Notes: a model not told the origin generated them from the sequence alone. DNA of 64,000 bases from Klenkia taihuensis (GCF_900112525.1 NZ_FOMD01000005.1:1-64000); one strand, 5' to 3'. Shown: positions 1 to 8,206, counted from the stretch's first letter. Translations and numbers: made by a program.

Positions 1-541
1 CGCGCTTGGCCCCGCGCACCACGCGGGAGGAGCCGGCCAGCCGGGTGCCGATGGCCAGGTCGGAGTGGCCGCTGATGAGCGGGGCGACCAGGGGCAGGAG
101 GGCGTTGAGGTCGGTGGACAGGTCGACGTCCATGTAGACCAGGACGGCGGCGTCGCTGGCGGCCCAGGCGCGGTTGAGCGCGCGGCCGCGGCCGGGCTCG
201 GTCTCGACCCGGACGGTGACGCCGGGCAGCTGGGCGGCCAGCCGCTGGGCGACGTCGAGGGTGCCGTCGGTGCTGGCGTTCTCGGCGATGGTGATGCGGT
301 AGCTGAAGGGCAGGGTGCGCAGGTGGGCGTCCAGGCGGCGGACGCACTGCTCGAGGTCGGCCTCCTCGTCGTGCACGGGGACGACGACGTCGAGCACCGA
401 GCGGGACCGGTCGCCGTCGTCAGCGGACGTGTCTGGTGGGGTCGGCACACGACCACCGTCGGCGAGCCCGCTGTCCGGCGGGACGGCGCCGGCTTTGTGG
501 ACGCTGAGCACCGGCCGGACCTGGCCGACCCGAACACTCAC
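1..541 (-). CDS. family 2 glycosyltransferase, 5' part only
   Basis: The reverse strand is open from the window edge to a GTG at 541. It translates to a GT-A nucleotide-sugar-binding fold. VLDVVVPVHDEE gives the first beta strand, followed by the usual ENASTDGT stretch, and MDVDLSTD is the metal-binding DxD region. Such enzymes transfer a sugar from a nucleotide sugar to a lipid (dolichyl-phosphate-type) or other acceptor on the cytoplasmic side of the membrane. The 3' end lies outside the window, so the membrane domain many relatives carry cannot be checked. The start is uncertain: GTG at 541 adds a poorly conserved 40-residue leader, and GTG at 448 is the alternative. Neither has a strong ribosome binding site. 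Confidence 0.8.
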   Translation of the reverse strand, partial: MSVRVGQVRPVLSVHKAGAVPPDSGLADGGRVPTPPDTSADDGDRSRSVLDVVVPVHDEEADLEQCVRRLDAHLRTLPFSYRITIAENASTDGTLDVAQRLAAQLPGVTVRVETEPGRGRALNRAWAASDAAVLVYMDVDLSTDLNALLPLVAPLISGHSDLAIGTRLAGSSRVVRGAKR

Positions 542-674
542 CGACAGATCCGGGGCCTGTTGCCGCCCCCCGGGCGCCCGCCGGCTGCACAGCCACCTCC
601 GCCACCGAGCACTGCTGGTCGACAGCTCCGCCGGCCACGGTGGGGACGTCCGTCACCCACCCGGAGGTGCTCCC

Positions 675-1190
675 GTGTTCTCGACCGCTTCGTTGCGCAC
701 AGCTGCCCTGGTCACCGGTTGCCTGGACCGGCACGTCCCCCTCGCCGACCTCCGCGCACCCGGTGACGGGCCCGCCTGGTCCTTCGCCGGGCAGGTCCGC
801 CGCGACCGGGTGCGCATCCGTCCGGCCTCCGGTCGTGGCCGAGGACCGGTCACCTTCGGCCGCACTCGCCCCGACGGTGTCGTGTGGTTGTTCGACACCG
901 CCGCCGGCACCCATCTCCTGCTCCGTCCGGCAGGGCGCGGGACCTGGCACCTGGTCGACCCGGACCACGACGACCGCGGGTCGGTGCACACCGCACCGGG
1001 GTTGGTCGCCGTCCACCTGGGTCCGGCACGGCCCGGTGGCGCGAGGGAGACCTCGCCCGCCGGCTGCTCCCTCGTCCTCACCCTCGTGCCGCGCCCGGCG
1101 GACCCGAGCGCGGCGATACCGCCGGCCGCCCTGCGACAGCAGCGGGCCGCGCTCCTCCGGCACACCCCTGCCCTGGTCTCAGCCGCCTGA
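675..1190 (+). CDS. hypothetical protein, 171 aa
   Basis: I chose the GTG at 675 because GGAGG lies just upstream, at 662-666; the frame is open further upstream but without a better start. The protein has no signal peptide or membrane segment. Its middle is rich in beta-type sequence (VVWLFDTAAGTHLLL, TWHLVDPDHDD), and it ends in an arginine/alanine-rich tail. I do not recognise the family. It faces toward the zinc transporter gene aztA, which is convergent to it, and is divergent from the glycosyltransferase. Third-position GC bias supports it being coding. Confidence 0.55.
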   Translation: MFSTASLRTAALVTGCLDRHVPLADLRAPGDGPAWSFAGQVRRDRVRIRPASGRGRGPVTFGRTRPDGVVWLFDTAAGTHLLLRPAGRGTWHLVDPDHDDRGSVHTAPGLVAVHLGPARPGGARETSPAGCSLVLTLVPRPADPSAAIPPAALRQQRAALLRHTPALVSAA

Positions 1191-1337
1191 CGCGGACGCC
1201 GCACCCGGCGGCCGGACGACCCTCGTCGAGTCGAGCAGCTCGACGGTGTCGTCCCCGGCCATCCCGCGGCACCGGACACCCCTGTCCCGACCGAACCGGG
1301 TTCCGCCGACCGGCTCACGAACGGGGGTCGTTCACCA

Positions 1338-1970
1338 TCACCGCGCCAGGCGCCCGGCATCCAGCGCCAGCACCGCGCCGGCGCGATCGACGGCAGCCTG
1401 CTCGTGGGTGGCGTGCACGACGAGGGCACCGCGGCCGGCCTCGTCGGCGATCGCAGCGAGCAGCGCCTCCCGGGTGCCGGTGTCCACCCCGGCCGTCGGT
1501 TCGTCCACGAGGAGCACGTCGGCGCGGGCCACCAGACCCTGTCCGACCAGGGCACGTTGCCGCTGACCACCGGAGACGGACGACAGCGGCCGGCGCAGCA
1601 GGCCGGCGAGCTCGAGCCGGTCGGCGACCTGGGCGACCAGCGCCCGGTCGGCCGCACCCAGCCGTCGCCAGGGCCCCACCTCCCGCCACCGTCCCATCGC
1701 CAGCACGTCGCCGACGGTGACCGGAAGGTCGTCGGGGACGGCGCTGCGCTGGGGGACGTAGGCGACCGACCTGCCGCGGAGCCCGAGGACCCGACCCGAG
1801 GTCGGCGGGCGGACCCCGGCCAGCACGTCGAGCAGGGTGGACTTGCCGGCCCCGTTGTGGCCGACGAGCGCGGTCACCACCCCCGGCCGTAGTCGAGCGG
1901 TGACGTCGGCGAGGGCGTGCACGTCCCCCCGCCGCACGCAGAGGCGGTCCAGGTCGACGACGGGGCTCAC
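1338..1970 (-). CDS. aztA: zinc ABC transporter ATP-binding protein AztA
   Basis: This 210-residue protein is the ATPase that powers zinc import through AztB. All ABC motifs are visible: Walker A GHNGAGKST near residue 38, Q-loop PQRS, signature VSGGQRQRA near 133, Walker B VLLVDEPTAG, and an H-loop histidine in VHATHEQ. It starts at a GTG at 1970, with a purine-rich GGTGGGTG before it. It is divergent from aztB across a 49-bp gap that holds a Zur-like palindrome, so both arms are probably repressed when zinc is plentiful. Assignment to AztA rather than ZnuC or MntB rests on the adjacent aztB, aztD and aztC. Confidence 0.88.
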   Translation of the reverse strand: MSPVVDLDRLCVRRGDVHALADVTARLRPGVVTALVGHNGAGKSTLLDVLAGVRPPTSGRVLGLRGRSVAYVPQRSAVPDDLPVTVGDVLAMGRWREVGPWRRLGAADRALVAQVADRLELAGLLRRPLSSVSGGQRQRALVGQGLVARADVLLVDEPTAGVDTGTREALLAAIADEAGRGALVVHATHEQAAVDRAGAVLALDAGRLAR

Positions 1971-1990
1971 CCACCCACCTTAGCGATAGC

Positions 1991-2003
1991 GGGAATCATT
2001 CCC
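1991..2003. promoter_or_regulatory. Zur-like operator between aztA and aztB
   Basis: The sequence GGGAATCATTCCC is a palindrome with a single central mismatch. It sits in the 49-bp divergent gap, 17 bp before the aztB start. Eleven bases (GAATCATTCCC) are identical to the second site at 5012-5022. AT-rich palindromes around an AATCATT core are typical of Zur boxes. Zur binding here is inferred from sequence and from the function of the flanking genes. Confidence 0.75.
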
Positions 2004-2019
2004 AGTAGGGTGGCGCGCC

Positions 2020-2841
2020 GTGGCCTGGCTCGTCGAACCGTTCGTCGTCCCCTTCATGCAGCGCGCGCTGCTCGGGGGCATCCTGGCTGCGCTCATCTGC
2101 GCCGTCGTCGGCACCTGGGTGCTGGTGCGCGGCATGGCGTTCCTGGGTGAGGCCCTGGCCCACGGCATGCTGCCCGGCGTCGCCGTGGCCACGCTGGCCG
2201 GCTGGCCGCCGGTGCTGGGGGCCGCGGCCAGCGCCGCGGTGATGAGCGTGGGCGTCGGCGCGGTGGCCCGCCGCGCGCGGCTGTCCTCCGACACCGCCAT
2301 CGGGCTGCTGTTCGCCGGGATGCTCGCCCTGGGCGTGGTGATCGTGTCCCGGTCACGCTCCTTCGCCACCGACCTCACGTCGATCCTGTTCGGCGACGTG
2401 CTGGCCATCCGGTCCGCCGACATCGCCCTGCTGGGCGGAGCACTGGTGGTGCTGGTGGCCGCGTCGGTGCTGCTGCACCGGCCGTTCCTGGCGCTGTCGT
2501 TCGACACGCGGACCGCCGCCGTGCTGGGCATGCGCCCGCGCGCGGCCCACGTGGCGATGGTGCTGCTGGTCGCCACCGCCGTGGTGGTGTCCTACCAGGC
2601 GCTCGGGGCCCTGCTGGTGGTGGCCCTGCTCCTGGCGCCGGCCGCCGCCGCCCGGCAGTGGACCCACCGCCTGGCGCCGACCGTGGGCCTGGGTGCGGCC
2701 TTCGGTGCAGTGTCGGTGGCCGCCGGCCTCCTCCTGTCCTGGCACGCCGGCACCGCCGGCGGGGCCTCCATCGCCCTGTGCTCCGTCGCGCTGGTGGCGG
2801 TGTCCGTCGCGGTCCGGGCGACCGCCTCCACCCGCCCCTGA
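2020..2841 (+). CDS. aztB: zinc ABC transporter permease AztB
   Basis: A 273-residue ABC-3 family membrane protein with about eight hydrophobic segments, forming the zinc channel energised by AztA. Family features include MAFLGEALAHGMLPG in the cytoplasmic loop near residue 40 and the late segment SYQALGALLVVALLLAP. The GTG at 2020 follows AGTAGGGTGG. It is the first gene of the rightward arm aztB-aztD-aztC, 29 bp before aztD, directly downstream of the Zur-like box. Confidence 0.88.
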   Translation: MAWLVEPFVVPFMQRALLGGILAALICAVVGTWVLVRGMAFLGEALAHGMLPGVAVATLAGWPPVLGAAASAAVMSVGVGAVARRARLSSDTAIGLLFAGMLALGVVIVSRSRSFATDLTSILFGDVLAIRSADIALLGGALVVLVAASVLLHRPFLALSFDTRTAAVLGMRPRAAHVAMVLLVATAVVVSYQALGALLVVALLLAPAAAARQWTHRLAPTVGLGAAFGAVSVAAGLLLSWHAGTAGGASIALCSVALVAVSVAVRATASTRP

Positions 2842-2870
2842 CAACCCCGTCCCCGAACCCGGAGGATCCT

Positions 2871-4085
2871 GTGCCCCACCCCCCTCGAGCACGTCGCCCC
2901 CGTTGGTGCCTCGGCGCGACCGCGGCCCTCGCGCTCACCGCCTGCGGCGCCGGACCCGCGTCGCCGTCGGCCGACGGCCCGCCCCCGGCCACCCCGCACG
3001 GCTACGTCGCCGGCGCCGAGGAGCTCCCCGAGCCCCAGCTGCAGCTGGCCTACACCGACGCGGGCGGGTCGGCCCACGCGCTGGACCTGCTGACCGGCGA
3101 GACCGCCGAGCTCGGACAGCTGGGGCCGGTGGACACCATGGCCACCGACGGCCGCTTCCTGTTCACCACCTCGACGGGCACCGGGGAGCTCACCGTCGTC
3201 GACACCGGCACCTGGACGGTCGACCACGGAGACCACGTGCACTACTACCGCGCCCCGGCCCGCGTGGTCGGGTCGATGACCTGGAGCGGCGACGTCGAGG
3301 CGGCCTCCTCGGACACCCTCACCGCCCTGTTCTCCCCCACCTCCGGCACCGGCGTCGTCCTCGACCGGGCCGCACTGGGCCGCGGCGAGCTGACCGAGCT
3401 CGCCACCGTCGAGTCCGAGCCGCACCAGGGTGCGCTGGTCCCGCTGGGCAACGACGTCGTCGCCACCGACGGCACCTCGGTGCGCGGGCTGGACGCCGAC
3501 GGCAGACCACTCCCTGACGCCGAGGCGCCGTGCGCGGACCCCCGCGGCGGGCACGCCACACGCGTCGGGGTGGTGGTCTCGTGCGCCGACGGCGCCGTGC
3601 TCGTCACCGAGGCCGACGGCGGGGTGGAGCTCGAGCAGATCCCCTACCCGACCCCCGTCGCCGAGGCCGAGCGCGCCTCCGGTCTGGACAACCGCCCGGG
3701 CCGCCCGTCGGTGGCCGCCCCGGCAGGGACCCGAGGGGTGTGGCTGCTGGACACCCGGGCCCGCAGCTGGCAGCTGGTCCCGACCCCGACCCCCTGGGTG
3801 ACCGCCGTGGCCGCCGACGACGAGGCCGACCGCGTGGTGGGGGTGGACACCACCGGGCAGGTGGTCGTCCTGGAGCCCGGGACCGGCGCGGTGACCGGCA
3901 CCGGGCCGCTGCTGCCGGTCGACCGGCTGACCGAGGTCGACGTGCACGTCGACGCCGACCGGACCTACGTCAACGTCCCGGGGAGCACGGACCTGCTGGA
4001 GGTCGACCACGCCGACGGCGCCCGGGTGGCCCGCACGTTCAGCGCCGAGGTCGTCCCGGCCCACCTCGCGGAGACGGGTCGATGA
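2871..4085 (+). CDS. aztD: zinc metallochaperone AztD (lipoprotein)
   Basis: A 404-residue exported beta-propeller protein that in the studied Paracoccus system hands zinc to the binding protein AztC. The GTG at 2871 directly follows GGAGGATCCT; in-frame sequence upstream lies inside aztB. A short basic N-terminus, a hydrophobic stretch and the lipobox LTAC (Cys 25) indicate a lipoprotein. Repeated propeller blades run to the C-terminus. The cluster HGDHVHYY places His 119, 122 and 124 in the kind of zinc-binding histidine loop expected of AztD. Its stop overlaps the aztC start (ATGA), so the two are translationally coupled. Confidence 0.85.
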   Translation: MPHPPRARRPRWCLGATAALALTACGAGPASPSADGPPPATPHGYVAGAEELPEPQLQLAYTDAGGSAHALDLLTGETAELGQLGPVDTMATDGRFLFTTSTGTGELTVVDTGTWTVDHGDHVHYYRAPARVVGSMTWSGDVEAASSDTLTALFSPTSGTGVVLDRAALGRGELTELATVESEPHQGALVPLGNDVVATDGTSVRGLDADGRPLPDAEAPCADPRGGHATRVGVVVSCADGAVLVTEADGGVELEQIPYPTPVAEAERASGLDNRPGRPSVAAPAGTRGVWLLDTRARSWQLVPTPTPWVTAVAADDEADRVVGVDTTGQVVVLEPGTGAVTGTGPLLPVDRLTEVDVHVDADRTYVNVPGSTDLLEVDHADGARVARTFSAEVVPAHLAETGR

Positions 4086-4993
4086 GCCGGCTGGCCGGTG
4101 GACTGGTCACCGCGCTCGCGGCCGCCGTCGTCCTCACCGGGTGCGGGGCCGGGGGCGGGGGCGACCGCCCGTTGGTGGTCGTCACCACCAACATCCTCGG
4201 CGACGTCGTCGGCGAGCTCGTGGGCGACCAGGCCGAGGTGCTCACCCTCATGCCGGCCGGGGCCGATCCGCACTCCTTCGAGGTCTCCGCGCGGGAGGCG
4301 GCGCAGATGCGGGAGGCCGACCTGCTGGTGGCCAACGGCCTCGGCCTGGAGGAGGGCGTGCTGGCCCAGGTGGAGGCGGCCCGGGAGGACGGCGTGGTCG
4401 TCGTCGAGGCCGGCGACGCGGTGCAGACCGTCGAGTGGACCACCGAGGACGACACCGGCGTCGACCCGCACTTCTGGACCGACCCGGCGCAGGTGCGCGC
4501 CGTCGTGGACTCCGTGTCCGCCGCGGTCGCCGAGCACGTCGACGGCATCGACGGCGACCGGCTCGCCACCGACACCGTCGCCTACCGCACCGAGCTGGAG
4601 GACCTCGACGCCTGGATGGTCGAGCAGCTGGGACAGGTGCCCGAGCCACGGCGCAACCTGGTCACCAACCACCACGTCTTCGGCTACCTGGCTGACCGCT
4701 TCGGCTTCACCGTCGTGGGCGCCGTCATCCCCAGCGGGTCGACGCTCGCCTCACCCAGCGCCCGCGACCTCGACGAGCTCGCCGGCGCCATCCGCGACGC
4801 CGGGGTGTCGACCCTGTTTGCCGACTCCTCGCAGTCCGACCGGCTGGTCCAGGTGCTGGCCGAGCAGGCTGGCCTCGACGTCGCGGTCGTGCCGCTGTTC
4901 ACCGAGTCGCTCACGCCGCCCGGCGGTGGCGCCGAGACCTACCTGCAGATGATGCGGGCCAACACCGAGGACATCGTCGAAGGACTGCGGTGA
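4082..4993 (+). CDS. aztC: zinc ABC transporter substrate-binding protein AztC (lipoprotein)
   Basis: A 303-residue cluster A-I metal-binding protein that captures zinc outside the membrane and delivers it to AztB. The N-terminus ends in the lipobox LTGC (Cys 21). Expected metal ligands are present: His 64 in ADPHSF, the histidine in VDPHFW, the histidines in NHHVFGY, and a late aspartate in LFADSSQSD. The start overlaps the aztD stop by ATGA. It is the last gene of the aztB-aztD-aztC unit; a second AztD with its own operator follows 44 bp later. Confidence 0.88.
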   Translation: MSRLAGGLVTALAAAVVLTGCGAGGGGDRPLVVVTTNILGDVVGELVGDQAEVLTLMPAGADPHSFEVSAREAAQMREADLLVANGLGLEEGVLAQVEAAREDGVVVVEAGDAVQTVEWTTEDDTGVDPHFWTDPAQVRAVVDSVSAAVAEHVDGIDGDRLATDTVAYRTELEDLDAWMVEQLGQVPEPRRNLVTNHHVFGYLADRFGFTVVGAVIPSGSTLASPSARDLDELAGAIRDAGVSTLFADSSQSDRLVQVLAEQAGLDVAVVPLFTESLTPPGGGAETYLQMMRANTEDIVEGLR

Positions 4994-5004
4994 CCCGGTT
5001 ACTA

Positions 5005-5021
5005 GGAATGAGAATCATTCC
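5005..5021. promoter_or_regulatory. Zur-like operator before the second aztD
   Basis: GGAATGA-GAA-TCATTCC is a perfect 7-bp inverted repeat with a 3-bp centre, 16 bp before the start at 5038. It is the more complete of the two Zur-like sites. It indicates that the second AztD has its own zinc-controlled promoter rather than relying on read-through from aztC. Confidence 0.78.
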
Positions 5022-5037
5022 CGATAAGGTGCACGGC

Positions 5038-6279
5038 ATGTCCACTGCCCGACACCACTCCCCCCTGCGCCTGGCCGCCCTCGGCGCCGCCGGCCTGCTC
5101 CTCGCCGGCTGCTCCGGCTCCACCGACCCCGGATCGACCTCGGCGTCCTCCGTCGCTGCCGACGAGGCCTCGGCGCGGACGGTTGCCGCCCCCCAGGCCC
5201 GGCTGGCCCTGACCTACGACGGCGGCGTCCTCGTCCTGGACGCCGACACCCTCGAGGTCGTCGGTGACCACGAGCGCGACGGCTTCCTGCGCGTCAACCC
5301 GGCCGGTGACGGCCGGCACGCCCTGGTCACCACCGAGGAGGGCTTCCAGGTCCTCGACGCCGGCGTCTGGACCGCCGACGGCGAGTCCTGGGCCGGCGAC
5401 TCCACCCTCACCGACGACGTCTTCGAGGCCGACACCGCCGGCCACGTCGTCGTGCACGGCGACCGCACCGTGCTCTTCGCCGACGGCACCGGCGACATCA
5501 CCTCCTTCGCCACCGACGACCTCCTCACCGCCGACGGCCTGCCCGAGACCCAGGAGTGGACGTCGGAGGCTGCCCACCACGGCGTCGCCATCGAGATGGA
5601 GGACGGCACCCTGCTGTCCACCCTCGGCGACGAGGAGGGCCGCACCGGCGTGCGGGTGCTCGACGCCGACGGCACCGAGCTGGCCCGCTCCGAGGAGTGC
5701 CCGGGCGTGCACGGGGAGGGCACCGTGGCCGGCGAGGTCGCCGTCTTCGGCTGCGAGGACGGCGTCCTGGTCTACGACGGCCAGTTCACCAAGCTGCCCG
5801 CCCCCGACGCCTACGGCCGCACCGGCAACGTCTTCACCACCGAGGACTCCCCCGTCGCCCTCGGCGACTACAACAGCGACCCCGACGCCGAGGGCTACGA
5901 GCTGACCGCCTTCACCCTCACCGACACCAGCACCGACCGGTACCAGGTCGTCCAGCTGCCCGACGGCGTGGCCTACACCTTCCGCGACCTCGCCCGCGGC
6001 CCGCAGGACGAGGCCGTCGTCCTCGGCACGGACGGCGGCGTGCACCTGTTCGACGAGGACAGCGGCGAGCTGCTGGCCAGCTACCCCGTCGTCGACGCGT
6101 GGGAGGGCCCGGCCGAATGGCAGGACCCTCACCCTGCCATCAAGGTCCACGACGGCATCGCCTACGTCACCGACCCCGCCCGCGACGCCGTCCACGCGCT
6201 GGACCTCGCCACCGGCGAGGTCCTCGCCACCGGACAGCTCGACGTCACCCCCAACGAGATCGCCGTCGTCGCAGGCTGA
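5038..6279 (+). CDS. divergent AztD-like metallochaperone paralog (lipoprotein)
   Basis: A 413-residue beta-propeller lipoprotein (lipobox LAGC after a hydrophobic leader), related to the AztD at 2871 across its length. The ATG at 5038 follows AAGG and a Zur-like box. Unlike its neighbour it lacks the His-x-x-His-x-His loop: the aligned region reads WTADGESWAGD. It keeps other histidines (AAHHGV, GVHGEG, DPHPAI) and has two cysteines (EECPG, FGCED). It is very rich in Asp and Glu. It may buffer zinc, serve a different partner, or have lost metal binding. A strong terminator hairpin follows. Confidence 0.75.
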   Translation: MSTARHHSPLRLAALGAAGLLLAGCSGSTDPGSTSASSVAADEASARTVAAPQARLALTYDGGVLVLDADTLEVVGDHERDGFLRVNPAGDGRHALVTTEEGFQVLDAGVWTADGESWAGDSTLTDDVFEADTAGHVVVHGDRTVLFADGTGDITSFATDDLLTADGLPETQEWTSEAAHHGVAIEMEDGTLLSTLGDEEGRTGVRVLDADGTELARSEECPGVHGEGTVAGEVAVFGCEDGVLVYDGQFTKLPAPDAYGRTGNVFTTEDSPVALGDYNSDPDAEGYELTAFTLTDTSTDRYQVVQLPDGVAYTFRDLARGPQDEAVVLGTDGGVHLFDEDSGELLASYPVVDAWEGPAEWQDPHPAIKVHDGIAYVTDPARDAVHALDLATGEVLATGQLDVTPNEIAVVAG

Positions 6280-6291
6280 CCCCACCACCCC

Positions 6292-6337
6292 GAGCACGTC
6301 GGGCCCCGCGGCCGCGACCGCGGGGCCCGACGTGCTC
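6292..6337 (+). terminator. transcription terminator after the azt locus
   Basis: A perfect 20-bp inverted repeat (GAGCACGTCGGGCCCCGCGG and its complement) with a 6-nt loop begins 12 bp after the stop of the second aztD. There is no T-run, as is common in GC-rich actinobacteria. Confidence 0.85.
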
Positions 6338-6343
6338 CGGCAC

Positions 6344-6478
6344 GGTGCTCGCGCCCTGCAGTACGCCTTCCGCCGCCACCACGGCATGACCCCGTCGGCG
6401 TACCTGCGGCGTGTGCGGTAGGAGAACGCCCACCTGGAGCTCCTGGCTACCGACCCCAGCGACGCCCTCCGGTCCTGA
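6344..6478 (+). pseudogene. C-terminal remnant of an AraC-family regulator
   Basis: The forward frame reads RALQYAFRRHHGMTPSAYLR, the last recognition helix of an AraC/XylS DNA-binding domain. An in-frame TAG at 6419-6421 follows, then ENAHLELLATDPSD continues the family pattern to a TGA at 6478. Everything upstream, including the first helix-turn-helix and the sensor domain, is missing, replaced by the terminator hairpin. It cannot be functional. Confidence 0.75.
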
Positions 6479-6620
6479 TCACCCCGGCAGCCGAACGGAA
6501 GCGGCTGGCGGCGTTCTGAGCGACTGCCGGCAGGGCCGCGAACGGAGCAGCCCAGCCGGGATTGGCGCACGACACTTGGGGTAGCCGCGGTTCGACCCAC
6601 TACATGGTTGGAGTGAACCC

Positions 6621-7145
6621 ATGATCCTTCGTCGTTCGCTGCTCTCCCTCGGCTCTGCAGGGATGCTCCTCGCCGGGTGCTCCGACGAGGCCGTGGTACG
6701 CCCCAGCGGGGAGGTCGTCGGCGGCAACGCCGGCGTCGACACGCGGGTCAACGCCGACGTGAGCGTCCAGGACGTCGAACTGGAGTTCGTCGACGGGGGC
6801 TACGCCGCCGGAGATGACGCAGACCTCTACCTCGCGATCACCAACCGCGGCACCACCGACGTCGAGCTCGTCGAGGTGCGCAGCACCGGTGCCGCCGAAG
6901 TGGATGGCGACCTCCCGGTCACCGTACCGGCGGGCGACAACGTCTACGTGGGAGCCGAGGACGGTCCCGATCTCGAACTGGTCGACCTCGCGCAGGCCCG
7001 CTCCTCCTCGCAGTCAGTACCGGTCACCCTCGTCTTCGCGAGCGGGGACGAGGTCACCGTCGAAGCCGTGGTGGCGGCACGACCCCAGCGGTCGGACGAG
7101 GACGACTTCGACGACCCCGACCAGGACACCAGCAGCGACGACTGA
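6621..7145 (+). CDS. putative lipoprotein, 174 aa
   Basis: The ATG at 6621 follows GGTTGGAG. The N-terminus MILRRSLLSLGSAGMLLAGC carries a lipobox (LAGC), so the protein should be anchored outside the membrane. The body is beta-rich, with LEFVDGGYAAGDDADLYLAI and TNRGTTDVELVEVRST resembling the beta-sandwich of copper-chaperone-like or DUF4232-like domains. The Met/His copper ligands of PCuAC proteins are not seen. The tail is highly acidic (DEDDFDDPDQD). Function unknown. Confidence 0.7.
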   Translation: MILRRSLLSLGSAGMLLAGCSDEAVVRPSGEVVGGNAGVDTRVNADVSVQDVELEFVDGGYAAGDDADLYLAITNRGTTDVELVEVRSTGAAEVDGDLPVTVPAGDNVYVGAEDGPDLELVDLAQARSSSQSVPVTLVFASGDEVTVEAVVAARPQRSDEDDFDDPDQDTSSDD

Positions 7146-7370
7146 CGCCACCCTCCACGCCAGCTCACCTCGAACAGCGTGTCGTGCCCCTGCACGACGA
7201 GCTGGGACGGCCCGCGCCCCCGGCCACGCCGCCCCCACCTGTGGAAGCGAATCGGGACCCGCGAACTCCCCAGCCGTTCCCCGGCGACCACGGGTACCTC
7301 GATGTGGGAGTCACGGCCCGGGTCGGGAGCCGGTTGCGTCAGCCCCCCTCCACCGCCGAGGCCGGCGGCC

Positions 7371-7793
7371 ATGACGACGCGCACCTCTGCACCTGCAGGG
7401 TCGGGAACTGCCCGGCGTACGGACCCCCGCGCCCGACGTGCGCGGGTCGGGCTGGCCGGTGCGGCTGCCCTCGGTGTGGTCGGTCTCGGTGGTGTCCTGA
7501 TCGGCACGTCGGCTGCCTCGTCGACGCCCGAGGTCGGTGACTGCCTGCAGGAGCCGGGTTCCGGAGGCATCGACTTCTCCCGGGTGGGCTGCGGCTCCCC
7601 CGATGCGCGGTACGAGGTGGTCGGGGTGGACGACGTGCACCGCGTCGGCTGGGACGACTTCTACTCCGACCCCACGCAGGCGTGTGCCCAGTTCACGGAG
7701 GTCGACCTGCGCGTTCCGGTGTCCGGCCTGGACCAGGACGCTCCAGACGTCCGCAGCGACGTCCTCTGCCGCCGATCCGTGTCAGTCAGCTAG
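7371..7793 (+). CDS. membrane-anchored secreted protein, LppU-like, 140 aa
   Basis: The ATG at 7371 begins an arginine-rich N-terminus followed by a hydrophobic helix (VGLAGAAALGVVGLGGVLIG), an uncleaved anchor or signal. The outer part reads VGDCLQEPG...VGCGSPDARYEVVG, then CAQF and VLCRR. This four-cysteine pattern is typical of short LppU/SCO3897-like actinobacterial surface proteins. Role unknown. No neighbour suggests one. Confidence 0.6.
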   Translation: MTTRTSAPAGSGTARRTDPRARRARVGLAGAAALGVVGLGGVLIGTSAASSTPEVGDCLQEPGSGGIDFSRVGCGSPDARYEVVGVDDVHRVGWDDFYSDPTQACAQFTEVDLRVPVSGLDQDAPDVRSDVLCRRSVSVS

Positions 7794-8164
7794 ACACATC
7801 CCGGACGTCGGCCCACCCGGCCGGGCTGACCGTCAGGGCCTGTCAGGTGCGGGGGAGCTGGCGTGCGGGACGGCTGCGCTGCCGACCGCCTCGAGGAAGC
7901 CCTCGAGCGGCTGGCCCCGTGCCTCGGAGCCACCAAGTCCCTGCAGTGCTTCAGCTGCACCGATGCCGACTGTTCGGTCGCGCTGCTCAGAGATCGGTGT
8001 GCCACGCAGCCGGCCGCGGGGCGGATGTCCGAGGTGTCTCCCCGCGCAGCGGACGACGAAGCTCCGCAGGGCCCCGCAGACCTGGTGGCTGCACAGGTGG
8101 CTGCAGTGACGCAGAAGGCGGGCCGCCCGCATCGGACGACCCGCCTCTGACCTGCTTCTTCTCT
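7794..8164. other. intergenic stretch without a supportable gene
   Basis: A 95-codon forward frame exists (7863-8150), but it matches no family I recognise and has no clear ribosome binding site. The stretch ends at the tRNA-Pro fragment, so it may be the flank of a former integrated element. Confidence 0.5.
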
Positions 8165-8206
8165 GTCGGGCTGACAGGATGTGAACCTGCGACCCCTTGA
8201 CCCCCA
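8165..8206 (-). other. 3' half of a tRNA-Pro(GGG) gene, putative attachment site
   Basis: Read on the reverse strand, this begins in the anticodon loop (CTGGGGG), continues through the 3' anticodon stem (TCAAG) and the T arm (GGTTCACATCC, one change from the usual GGTTCAAATCC), and ends in the acceptor strand CAGCCCGACA. The 5' half of the tRNA is absent: flanking sequence from 8207 cannot form a cloverleaf. Integrases of phages and integrative elements recombine at exactly this part of tRNA genes and leave such duplicated 3' halves, so this marks a past or present element end. Confidence 0.75.

Noticed and set aside
2592-4064. Very long open frame on the reverse strand, opposite aztB and aztD
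   Set aside because: It mirrors the GC-skewed third positions of the forward genes, has low-complexity Gly/Val/His content and no family features.
5002-6600. 532-codon reverse frame opposite the second AztD
   Set aside because: Antisense artefact of GC-rich codon use; the forward frame has a lipobox, start site and homology.
7863-8150. 95-residue forward protein between the LppU-like gene and the tRNA fragment
   Set aside because: No ribosome binding site, no recognisable domain, and composition typical of chance frames in GC-rich DNA.
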